Assembly (NCBI RefSeq): GCF_900497805.2
Contig: NW_020954556.1
Coordinates: 28,725,671-28,789,670, forward strand
DNA: 64,000 nt
From: Vombatus ursinus
Taxonomy: Eukaryota > Chordata > Mammalia > Diprotodontia > Vombatidae
Reading direction: 5' to 3'
Both the position numbers and the translations under genes were made by a program. Position 1 is the first letter of the stretch. Each line of letters opens with the position of its first letter. Of this stretch, positions 55,655 to 64,000 are shown piece after piece. Below the pieces are notes generated by a model. It did not search any database. It worked only from the letters and a program-made list of their open reading frames with translations, and was not told the DNA's origin.

Positions 55655-55848
55655 CAGGAGTTCTTAAATTGGGGGCTGTGACCTTTAAAAAAAATACACT
55701 TTGATGACTGCATTTCAATGTAATTTGTTTCCTTTGTAATCCTATGTATTTTATTTTACAAATTTATAAACATTATTGTAAGAAGGAACCCATAGGCTTG
55801 TTAGACTGCTAAAAAGGTACATGACACAGAAAAGGTTAAGAACACATG
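55655..55848 (+). mobile_element. hAT-type MITE, GGTTCTTAACC family, uninterrupted copy
   Basis: Starts CAGGAGTTCTTAAATTGGGG, contains ATTTCAATGTAATTTGTTTCC and AATCCTATGTATTTTATTTTA, and ends AAAGGTTAAGAACACATG. This 194-bp copy is the reference for the split copies at 17 and 44 kb. Flanking octamers CCCTAGTT and TACTACTT match at 5 of 8. Confidence 0.78.
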
Positions 55849-56519
55849 TACTACTTGGTCAACTCAATTGAATCTGAGGTCTGGTATTTATTGTCCACAG
55901 CTATAGAAATAAAAGGCTGGTAAGTACCCTCACTTGCCATATCTCTCAATATTAGGCCGGCATCAGAAGAAATCTATAATTTTTATATTATGTATTATTT
56001 ATATTATATAGTTTATAATAAACAATATCTATAAAATCATAAGGATAAAGATTGATTCTGTTATTTCATTAGTAAGGGAAATTCCCAGGTGAACAAACCC
56101 TCTACCGATTCAGGCTGGCACCTTCTCTGAAACTTACAAGCTCAAATAGAAACATGACCTCTAAACCACACCTAAGGATGTTTGAAACTTCTGGTCTAGA
56201 GCCCTTCGAGGTTAAGTGACTTGTCCAGGATCACACTACCATACTGTCAAACAAACAACAAAATTGACTGAGTTCCTGAGGTACTTTCTCACTGTTGTTT
56301 TGTTGGGTTTTTTTTAGTAACTACACTACTCTATATAGGGGACATGAACCTGTTGAATCAGGGCTGGCAGCTGGAGCCACCAGCTTTGCCCTTTACCCTC
56401 ACGCTTCAGGGTTCTTAGAAGTGAATGCCAGCTCTGCTCCTTCCCTAGGCAGAATTTCTGGTACCTTCTTGAGGCTGCTCCAAACTTCAAAATTATTTTC
56501 ATGGTCAAGTCCTTGTCAA
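55849..56519. other. Intron, no firm feature
   Basis: A short inverted MIR scrap at 56195-56240 (GTTAAGTGACTTGTCCAGGATC). The 79-codon frame at 56295-56534 is chance. Confidence 0.5.
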
Positions 56520-57790
56520 TCTGTCAGTCAATAAAGCATTTATTAAGCGTCTATTATGTGCCAGGCACTGTGCTGAATGCTAGGGATACACAGAATACCA
56601 AAAGATGATTCCTATTCTTAAGAAGTTCACAGTCTAAAGAAATGACATACAAACAATTCTGTATAAACCAGATAAATACAGGATAAATTGGAGTTAATCA
56701 ACAGAGAGAAGCCACAGAATTCCTGTCCCAGTATCAGAAATGAAGGTTGTGAGTTTGGGTGTTGTTGGGTTGGTTTTTTTTCCCCTAACCCCCTCAAAGA
56801 CTCAATAGGAGGTGCTGACAGTGCAGGGTGGGGCACTCTGCTGGTGGGGGGGTGGAGATCAGTGGAATGCAGTCACTCTGATTCAAGCAGGAGTTAGAGA
56901 GAGAGAGATGAGAGAGTCAGATCTTCACAGTAGCCTGAGGGGCTCTTTTGTATGCCAGCTGGGCTAGGGCGGGCTGTGGGCCAGACGGACTACAACAAAA
57001 GAAAAAGAACCAGAATGTTTTAACTAGTCAGGTTGCATATTGGCCTGGCCATCAGACTGTAAGAACTCTAACACTTTCTCTAGAAAGAGAAATTAGATGG
57101 AAGAAGTGGATTAAGTAACAGATTTACCAAGTCTCAAGGTCTATATACATAAGCCAGAAATAGAGAGAGAGAGCGCTATTATGTGTATATGAAAGCAATG
57201 GCAACAGAAAACCATACATGAATGAAGAGATAGGTCAATGAGTTAAGAACCTGCAGTCCAAGGAAGAGAGAAGTAGCCAAAATTAAGAATCCATAAGGTG
57301 CAGAGGCAGAATGTAAAAGAACAAATGCAAACTGTATAACTGGATTGTGGTTTTCACTAATAACATGTGCACTGTGCAGTGCTAAGAGAGTGAGGGTCAA
57401 CTCTAGCAGTCCAAATCTGAGATCTTGCCCCTCTTTGGAAAGCCTGAAACAAAAGATGTTGTTATACATCTAGAACAAATTAATTGCTCTAAAGTGATGT
57501 CAGTGGAAACGGAGAAGATGTAAAAAAATTTTAAAGAAATTTCTAAGGAAGAAATGAATGTCTTGACAATAGATAATGGAGACGAAAGAGAGAGCAGAGT
57601 CAGATGAATAAAGCACACAGTCTGGAAAGCTAGAAGAATAATGACACCACTGACAGAAATGAGAGAACAGAAAAAGAGAAAAAGTTTAAAGGGGAAAATG
57701 AGCTTAATCTTAGACATGTTGAATTTTATGATAAATGATAACAGGCAGTACAAATGTAAGTGTCATTCTGGGAGGCTGATCATGGAATTA
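56520..57790 (-). mobile_element. L2 LINE, inverted, strongly diverged in the middle
   Basis: A clear antisense 3' end (TTTATTAAGCGTCTATTATG, GCCAGGCACTGTGCTGAATG, AAGTTCACAGTCTAAAG; 56525-56690). At 57650-57740 GACAGAAATGAGAGAACAG and GAGCTTAATCTTAGACATG correspond to L2 further upstream. The part 56760-57600 is only weakly L2-like and includes a (GA)n patch at 56898-56920. Confidence 0.6.
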
Positions 57791-57844
57791 GAATCCAGAA
57801 TTAGAATCAGCCTGGACTTACAGATTTGAGAATCTTGTACATCA

Positions 57845-58132
57845 GGGTCCTCATCTCCCTACCCCCCATTCCCCATCTTCCTTCAAGTCCCAGCTAAAAT
57901 CTTACCTTTTACAAGGAGCCTTTCTTGACCCCTCTTAATACCATGCCTTCCCTCTATTCATTATCTAAACTCTATCCTGTACATAGTTTGTTTGTACATG
58001 GTTGTTTTCACATTGTCTCCCTCTGTGAGGTTATTGAGAACAGGGACTGTTTTTATCTTTGCTTTTATCTCTAGTGATTAGCACAGTGCCTGGCACATGG
58101 TATGCACGTCACAAAAGCTTACTGATTGACAG
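57845..58132 (+). mobile_element. L2 3' end
   Basis: CTTCAAGTCCCAGCTAAAATC, ACAAGGAGCCTTTCTTGACC, AGCACAGTGCCTGGCACATGG and AAAGCTTACTGATTGACAG. Confidence 0.87.
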
Positions 58133-58134
58133 AC

Positions 58135-58310
58135 TAGGGTCCATTAACCTTTTTTTACATTTTGATAACTGTATTTCAATGTAATTGGTTTTCTTTGTAA
58201 TCTTATGTATTTTATATGCATTTAAAAACATTCTTCTGAGGAGTCCATTGGCTCCACCAAACAGTCACCAACATGGTCCAATGCACAAAAAAAGGTAGAG
58301 CTCCACCTCT
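58135..58310 (+). mobile_element. hAT-type MITE, GGTTCTTAACC family (fourth copy)
   Basis: Contains TTGATAACTGTATTTCAATG, TAATCTTATGTATTTTATAT and GAGGAGTCCATTGGCTCCACC in the family order. Ends are eroded (CATTAACC left, GGTAGAGCTCC right). It directly follows the 3' end of an L2 (57845-58130). Confidence 0.7.
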
Positions 58311-58319
58311 ATATAGTAT

Positions 58320-58505
58320 TGCACATTCCCCTCTTCCCTCAGTCATTATTGTTCTCTCCCCTCAAATTATCTTTTATGGACTTAATTGTGAACAAACTGA
58401 CCTCCCCCAAGCTCCTTGAGGACAAAGACTTTCATTCTGTCTTTGTATTAACAGCACTTCACACATAGTAGATACTTGGTAAATGCTCAATGAATTGAGT
58501 GTATG
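58320..58505 (+). mobile_element. L2 3' end
   Basis: AAGCTCCTTGAGGACAAAGAC, GCACTTCACACATAGTAG and ACTTGGTAAATGCTCAATGAAT. Confidence 0.8.
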
Positions 58506-58629
58506 ACATGCTAATGCAAAAGGTAGGAGAAGGTAGGTTGAGTTGGGTGAATAATTTGGCCGTTCAAAACTTATGTTCAAAAGTATGTGATGGTAGTGAA
58601 ATAGTGATGGTGTGAAATAGGGATGGAAG

Positions 58630-58910
58630 GAAAGCTTGGAATCAGGTTATGAAATGCCTGGAATGTTAGGCTAAGGAGCTTTTATATTATCCTAGAAGAA
58701 ACAGGGAACCACTGAGAGTTTTTGATTATTGAAATAACGGGATCAGACTTGTCCCTTAGGAAGACAACTTCATTTTACAATGAAGTAAAGAATGAATTAA
58801 AGGGGGAATGAGACTGGAGGCAGAGTGACCTGTTAGGAAACTATTACAATATTCTAGACAAGAGGTGACAAGAAAAGGCAGATGTGAGATTTTATGGAAA
58901 TAAAATCAAC
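58630..58910 (-). mobile_element. L2 ORF2 region, inverted
   Basis: AAAGCTTGGAATCAGGTTATG, GGAACCACTGAGAGTTTTTG and GACCTGTTAGGAAACTATTAC follow antisense L2 order. Confidence 0.65.
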
Positions 58911-59186
58911 AAAATTTGGTAACTAATAGATCACCCCCTCTCACTCATCCCTAATATTCAAAGACAACCCCAAGATTTCCAGACCAAATGATTAGAAGGA
59001 TAGTAATGGCATTAAGACAAATAAGAAAATTAGTTGGTAGGAGAAGCAAATTCATTCAACATTCATTCAACAAGCATTCCTAAGTGCATTGTCAGGCATT
59101 GTGTCAGGCACTGGAGATTCAAAAACAAACATCAAAACAGTCTTTTACCTCAAGAAGCCTACATCCTGAGAAAAATAACATACATA

Positions 59187-59203
59187 CAAAATGGAAAAAA
59201 ACA
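59187..59203. repeat. Putative target-site duplication left of the L1 5' fragment
   Basis: CAAAATGGAAAAAAACA just before the L1 start; the sequence CAAAATGGGAAAAACA at 60776-60791 differs by one substitution and one base of length. Confidence 0.65.
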
Positions 59204-60775
59204 GGGGCAGAGCCAAGATGGCAGTGTAAAAGCAGTGACCTGCTTGAGCTCTCCCACAAACCCCTCCAAATACCTATAAAAAATGGCTCTAAACAAATTC
59301 TAAAGCAGCAGAACCCACAAAAAGACAGAGTGAAACAAATTTCCAGCCAAAGACAGCCTGGATGGTTGATCAGAAAGGTATATCGTGCCGGGCTGGGAGA
59401 GGAATGCAGTTCAGTGTGGGCGTGCAGGCCGCAGCGAACCTGGAGCAGGCCTCAGAGGACTGAATCGCAGGCAGCTGTGGCAGTTTCCAGACTTCTAACC
59501 CACAAATGCCAAAGACAACTTAGAAGGTCAGTAGGAAAAGTCTGTTTCTGAGGTGCTGAAAGAGAAGCATGGGGTTGCGGCCCTAGGGTGGCAGCTGCCT
59601 CCTGAGCTTCTGGCTCACAGACTGAGGGGGAATTGAGTGGCTGATCAGAGGGGGATTGCAGGGATCTCTCTGCTGGTACAGGATTCTCTTGCTTTGCCCG
59701 TGCTTGGATCTAGGTCACAATTCTGGGTGGTAGTCCTGGGGCAAGGAGGAGTGCTACTGTGGTGGAGCTTGTAGTGGCTGTGGAGAGGAAACCCTCCTTA
59801 CTGTTCCAAGACAGAAAAGAGTGCTCATAGACCAGAGCACAGGCCAGGAAAGGAGTAAATACCTCGCCCTTGATCATAGCACCTTGGAAGAACTGAAAAT
59901 TTACAGGTCCCTAGAAGTACCTCTGAAAACAGCTGCACAAAACCCCTGAAGCTTAGGACGATACATTCTCCACACTGGAAACAGACACCTACCTTAACAA
60001 AGACTTTATAACTCAAGCAATTGGCTAGGATCATGAGCAAGCAGCATAAAAAGAGTCAGACTATATTATCTTACTTTGGTTACAAAGAAAATCAAAACAT
60101 ACAACCAGAAGAAGACAATGAAGCCACAGCTCCTACACCCAAAGCCTCTAAGAAAAATATGAATTGGTGCCGGGCCATGGAAGACCTCAAAAAGGATTTT
60201 GAGAAGCAAGTAAGAGAAGTAGAGGAAAAACTGAGAGTGATGCTAAAGAAGACCCCCAAAAATACTGAAGAAAATAACACCTTAAAAAATAGCCTAACCC
60301 AAATGGCAAAAGAGGTCCAAAAAGCCAATGAGGAGCACAATGCCCTAAAAAGCAAATTGGCCAAATGGAAAAGGAAGTTCAAAAGCTTACTGAAGAAAAT
60401 ACTTCCTTAAAAATTAGAATGGAACAATTGGAAGCTAGTGACAATTTGAGAAATCAGTGCACTGTAACACTAATCCAAAGGAAAAAAAAAAGAGAATGTG
60501 AAATATCTCATTGGAAAAACAACTGACCTGGAAAATAGATCCAGGAGAGAGAACTTAAAATTATTAGACTATCTGAAAGCCATGATCAAAAATAGAGCCT
60601 AGACATCATCTTTCAAGAAATTACCAAGGAAAACTGCCCTGATATTTTAGAACCAGAGGGCAAAACAGAAATTGAAAGAATCCACCAATCACCTCCTGAA
60701 AGAGATCTCCAAAGGAAAACTTCTAGGAATATTGTAGCCAAATTTTAGAATTCTCAGGTGAAGGAGAAGATATTG
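59204..60775 (+). mobile_element. L1 LINE, 5' portion only: promoter/5' UTR plus part of ORF1
   Basis: Begins GGGGCAGAGCCAAGATGGCA, very like the start of mammalian L1 (YY1-type AAGATGGC just inside the 5' end). About 830 bp of 5' UTR are followed by ORF1 from 60033 (MSKQHKKSQTILSYFGYKEN; an upstream in-frame ATG is at 60021). ORF1 shows the heptad-rich coiled coil (residues about 45-130) and, in shifted frames, ORF1p landmarks such as LENRSRREN-, CPDILEPE- and PPERDLQRKT-like words, so it is disrupted after about 125 codons. ORF2 and the L1 3' end are absent. Near-identical flanks (59187-59203 and 60776-60791) look like target duplications. Confidence 0.85.
60033..60410 (+). pseudogene. L1 ORF1 (RNA-binding coiled-coil protein), N-terminal part, disrupted
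   Basis: 125 codons from MSKQHK to a stop at 60408-60410. The part from about residue 45 is Lys/Glu-rich with leucines at heptad spacing (KSLTQMAKEVQKANEEHNALK-type pattern), as in the trimerising coiled coil of L1 ORF1p. Related coding sequence continues downstream to about 60775 in other frames with several frame changes, so the gene is dead. It is a LINE gene and not a host gene. Confidence 0.7.
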
Positions 60776-60791
60776 CAAAATGGGAAAAACA
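60776..60791. repeat. Putative target-site duplication right of the L1 5' fragment
   Basis: CAAAATGGGAAAAACA after the last recognisable ORF1 word (AGGAGAAGATATTG). After it the interrupted L2 sequence resumes. Confidence 0.65.
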
Positions 60792-60957
60792 AAAATATAT
60801 ATAAAATAGACAGCATCTAACTTTTTTTGCAAAAGGTATGAGTAAGTAGTAGGAATAGGAGAGTCCTCCTATACAAGGTAGCACCTGATCTGAAACCTGA
60901 AGGAAGCCAAAGATTCCATAAGGGGCAAGGAGGGAGAATTCCAGTCACAGGGACAAG

Positions 60958-61058
60958 AGAAGGGAAGGGAAGGAAATAAGCATATATATAGCACCTACGA
61001 TGTGCCAAGCACCGTACTTAGTACTTTATAAATATTGTTTCATTTGATGAAATGTCAA
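60958..61058 (-). mobile_element. MIR 3' fragment, inverted
   Basis: AGCACCTACGATGTGCCAAGC and ACTTTATAAATATTGTTTCA; only the outer third is present. Confidence 0.55.
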
Positions 61059-61074
61059 CTATGGGGAAGATCAA

Positions 61075-61575
61075 GAGGGACAGTTTGGGAGGAACATGAA
61101 GAATGGCTCTCAATTCTCTCCCCACTCCAGCCCATCCTCTACTCAGTTGTCAAACTGATCCACCTAAAAGGCAGGTATGACCACATCACCCCTCCCCCTG
61201 CCCTTCAATAAGCCCCAATGACTCTCTATTACCACCAGGAACAAATAAATATAAAATCCTGTTTGGCATCTAAAGTCCTTCAAAACCTGGCCTTCCCCAT
61301 CTTTCCAGGCTTCTTATAACTTACTCCCCAACCTCCAGCCCCTGACTCTACTGCCCAGTGACACTGGCCTCTTTCTGTTCTACAAACAATACACTCAGAC
61401 TTTCAACTCCAAGCATTTTCACTGGCCACATGTGCCCCATGCTTGGAATCCTCTCCTTTCTTATCTCCATTTCCTAGCTTCTCTGGCTCTCTTCAGATCC
61501 CAGCTAAACTCCCACTTTTGGCAAAAAGCTTTCCCAGTCTCCTTCTTTGCTAATGCTTTCCTTCTAAGATTATCT
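61075..61575 (+). mobile_element. L2 LINE (ORF2 C-terminus, no 3' terminus)
   Basis: AACTGATCCACCTAAAAGGC, AAGTCCTTCAAAACCTGGCC, ATCTTTCCAGGCTTCTTATA, ATGCTTGGAATCCTCTCC and AAAGCTTTCCCAGTCTCC. It breaks off at the CR1/L3 that follows. Confidence 0.82.
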
Positions 61576-61577
61576 CC

Positions 61578-62058
61578 AATAATCTTAGCATCTGGACTGT
61601 TGTGTTAAGTTCTAGGCACCACATTGTAAGAAAGACATTGACAAAGAGGATGGTACCTAGAAGAGGGCACATGGGATGGTGAAAGGCTCTGAATCCATGA
61701 CATATGAGATCAGCTTAAACAACTGGCCAGGAGAAGAGAAGATTAAGGGAACAAGATAGCTATCTTCAAGTATCGGAAGTGCTATAAGGTGGAGGAGTGA
61801 ACCTCAAGGGCACAAGCAAGAACAATAGGTAAAATTACAGAAAGACAAATTTTGGATGAATTTTGGGTAAAACTTAACAATTAGAGCTAGAAATGACCTT
61901 CAGGGAGTGTCTGGTTCCCTCTCCTTGGAAATCTTCAAGCAGATGCTGGACCATCATTTGGCAGGTATGTTATAGTGGATATCCCTTTTATTTATGGGTT
62001 GGCCTGGATAGTCCCTGAAATCCTTTCCAACTCTCAAAATCTCTCATTCTGTGAATTA
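61578..62058 (+). mobile_element. CR1/L3 LINE 3' end
   Basis: TAGCTATCTTCAAGTATCGG, AAAACTTAACAATTAGAGC, GAAATCTTCAAGCAGATGCTGG, TGGGTTGGCCTGGATAGTC and the terminal ATCTCTCATTCTGTGAA, the usual CR1/L3 end. Confidence 0.83.
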
Positions 62059-62059
62059 A

Positions 62060-62940
62060 GAAAACTGAAAACTTTTCATGAAGGATATGATGTTGTCACA
62101 TCCATACCTTAGGAAGATTATTTTGGCAGCTATGTGACGGATAAACTGGAAACAGGAGACACTGAAAGCAGGGGAACCAATTAGAAGCTATTAAAAATAG
62201 TCCAGGTGAGGGGAGATGAGGGCCTAAACTAGAGTTGTAGCTGTGTGTGGAGAAAATGTGATGGCTATAAAAAGGACAAGGCTTGGCAACTAATTGGATA
62301 CAGAGGTGCTGAGGTAAAAGTAAGAAACAAGTATGACTCTAGGGAAATGAACCTGGGTTACTAAAAGAATGGTATTGGTCTTGCAAGAAAAAGGGTACTT
62401 CAGGACAGATAAGGGTTTAAGGGAAGTTAATGAGCTCCATTTTGGACATACTGAGTGAGATGCTCATGGTTCATCAAGATGAGTAATGAACCGTTAGGAG
62501 GAAATGAGATCACCTGGGGAGAATATAGAGAAAGAAGAGAAGAGGGTCTACAGCAGAGCCTTGGTAGATACCTGCACTTAGTGGGCAGGAGATTATGATC
62601 CAGTAAAAGAGACTAATAAAGAATAGTTGGATGGTTAGGAAGAAAACAGGAGAGAGTAGTGTCATGGAAAACCAGGGGGAAGGAAGCATGCAAGAGAAGG
62701 GTAATGATGTCAAATGTTAGAAAGGTCATGAAGACTGAGGACTGTGAAAAGGCCATAGAATTTATCAATTAAAAAGTAATTCAGGACCTTTGTAAAAAGT
62801 TTCAGTAGAGCAAGAGGAAAAGATTAAGGACTAAAAGGGTAATGAAATGGAGGCATAAAATATAGACTATTCTTTATGGTGTTATAGAGGATGATAGCTT
62901 AAGGGTGTCAGAGTCAAGGAGATGTTTTTGTTTTTTGCTG
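62060..62940 (-). mobile_element. L2 LINE, inverted (ORF2 region)
   Basis: GGAAGATTATTTTGGCAGC, AACTGGAAACAGGAGACACTG, GAGCTCCATTTTGGACATAC, and the minus frame 62510-62713 reads GIYQGSAVDPLLFFLYILP, the degraded VPQGS-LGPLLF motif of LINE reverse transcriptases. Confidence 0.78.
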
Positions 62941-63394
62941 TTGTTTATTTTTAAAGAATAAAGGTGGTCTGGATAGGTGGAACCAAGGAAGAAAAACAGT
63001 GAGCTCCCTGGCCCCCTCCAATCCCCTCCAAACAGATTTAGAAAATACACCAGACCAAATACAGATTGGGAAATCCAAGAAAAAGTCACAATAAGATTTT
63101 TGGTTTTTGTTTTCCCAGTTCAAGTTGGCATTAAGATACATTGCACAGTGGAAACTGGGTCTGTTTAGGAATATGGGTCTGTATGCAGTATACCAACACA
63201 CAGGGATTGAAAGAGGATGGGAGCTGTGGGCCAGGATGAGAGGAGGTCCTAAAGCCATACCAAAGCATTTCAATCTCATGCAGGATGCAGGAGTAGGGGA
63301 CATCTAGCAGCTTTGTCACTCACTACTCAGTTCTGCGCACTGAGGAGGTTCTTATCTTTCTCTTTTTCACTGTCCCCTTCTTAAGAATTTGTTT
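62941..63394. other. Intron, no feature recognised
   Basis: Overlapping frames on both strands (up to 129 codons, 62914-63303) do not agree with any family I know and partly overlap L2 sequence. Confidence 0.45.
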
Positions 63395-63815
63395 TGCTTC
63401 TTACCAATGTCTCCCTAAATCTACCCTCCATCTTATTCCCATCTCACCTTCCAACCCCTCTCCCTCCTACTTCCTTTTGGGTAAGATGAATTTCTATACC
63501 CAACTCTGAGCAAACGTTTATTCTTCCCTCCTTGAACTAGCTCAGATGGGAGTCAGGTTCAAGTGTTGCCTGCTCCACCCCCATCACTCCCCCCACATAC
63601 ACACACATCCCGCTCCATTGTATAAACTCTTCTTTATTCTTCCTCCCCCTTCCCGACTTCCAGGGCATCCCTCTTTACTATCTTTCCATTCTCCTTTTAA
63701 GATAATCCCAACATAATAGGTCACACCAACATAATAGTATCACACCCTGGCCTTCAAATTAAACTTCCTTTAACTTTCCTAGCAGCAAACATTGGCATTC
63801 AATAAACTATGTCAT
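63395..63815 (+). repeat. Probable marsupial interspersed repeat, family not identified
   Basis: C+T-rich stretch: CAATGTCTCCCTAAATCTACC, CAACCCCTCTCCCTCCTAC, GGTAAGATGAATTTCTATACCC and CCCTCCTTGAACTAGCTCAG. I have a memory of a common marsupial repeat with this text but cannot name it. Confidence 0.4.
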
Positions 63816-64000
63816 TGTAAGAAGAAGAGACAGACAGGATGTGAGAGTGAGGAAAGCAATGCGTGGTGCAGAGTGCTGGACTGATCACAGACTTAGCCTC
63901 TCCAAGCTAAATATTTACATTCAACAAAAGTGGCAAGGCAAAATGACTACCAGAAGAACTAATGTCAACAGATTAGAGTGCTTCTCTTAGTGACAACAGT

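Larger units (their letters stand above)
59055..60957 (-). mobile_element. L2 3' region, inverted, interrupted by the L1 5' fragment
   Basis: Left piece 59055-59203: TTCAACAAGCATTCCTAAGTG, GTCAGGCACTGGAGATTC, CCTCAAGAAGCCTACATCC. Right piece 60776-60957: GATCTGAAACCTGAAGGAAGC and GGAGGGAGAATTCCAGTC, which is where the L2 would continue. The L1 fragment (59204-60775) separates them. Confidence 0.78.

Noticed and set aside
59084-59551. 155-codon plus-strand frame, the longest in the window
   Set aside because: It spans L2 sequence, the putative target duplication and the L1 5' UTR, so it crosses an insertion boundary and cannot be one gene.
1-64000. CRISPR arrays, operons, phage or plasmid modules
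   Set aside because: No regularly spaced repeats and no long coding frames; the sequence is vertebrate intron.

Overview
This 64 kb window comes from a marsupial (metatherian) genome and lies inside one host gene. The repeat population indicates the lineage: tRNA-derived marsupial SINEs, CORE-SINEs, MIR/THER-like SINEs, many L2 LINEs, CR1/L3 and RTE LINEs, and L1 copies with a 3' end unlike eutherian L1. The species cannot be fixed from sequence alone. There are no bacterial features (no operons, CRISPR array or phage), and almost all open frames longer than 60 codons are chance or repeat-derived.

The only protein-coding exon I can support is COMMD1 exon 2, on the minus strand at 40279-40560. 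It has a strong acceptor (40561-40586), a GTAAGG donor (40273-40278) and 94 in-frame codons that match COMMD1 residues about 61-154. COMMD1 acts in the Commander/CCC trafficking complex, copper homeostasis and NF-kB control. On this reading 40587-64000 is intron 1 and 1-40272 is intron 2. Exons 1 and 3 were not found, which fits the very long introns known for this gene in other mammals.

The rest is intron filled by transposable elements. At 1-25 kb: L2, CR1/L3, an RTE fragment, several 5'-truncated L1 copies, a full-length 7SL RNA pseudogene (minus, 12.1-12.4 kb), a palindromic hAT-type MITE with a perfect 8-bp target duplication (9.94-10.15 kb), and another MITE split by an L2 (17.05-17.78 kb). 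At 25.26-26.10 kb: a CpG-rich solo LTR with a perfect 6-bp target duplication, the cleanest retroviral fossil here. At 26-40 kb: MIRs, a second palindromic MITE inside CR1, a young SINE, an RTE LINE, a second 7SL pseudogene and short L1 tails. At 40-53 kb: CR1/L3 pieces broken by other insertions beside the exon, an L1 inside a MITE with a 16-bp target duplication, L2 copies in both orientations, a young minus-strand SINE with a perfect 15-bp duplication, and a (CA)n tract containing a 10-N gap. At 53.2-55.65 kb: a repeat-poor stretch. At 55.8-64 kb: MITEs, L2 in both orientations and a rare 5'-end-only L1 (promoter plus part of ORF1) inserted in an L2.

I found no previously undescribed multi-gene system. 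The points most worth following are the solo LTR, the two 7SL retrocopies, the 3'-truncated L1 with flanking duplications, the MITE insertions that date their neighbours, two local duplications, and the repeat-poor block with a splice-site-like pair. Family names were assigned from memory of consensus sequences and should be confirmed with a repeat-masking run; edges of old repeats are good to tens of bases.
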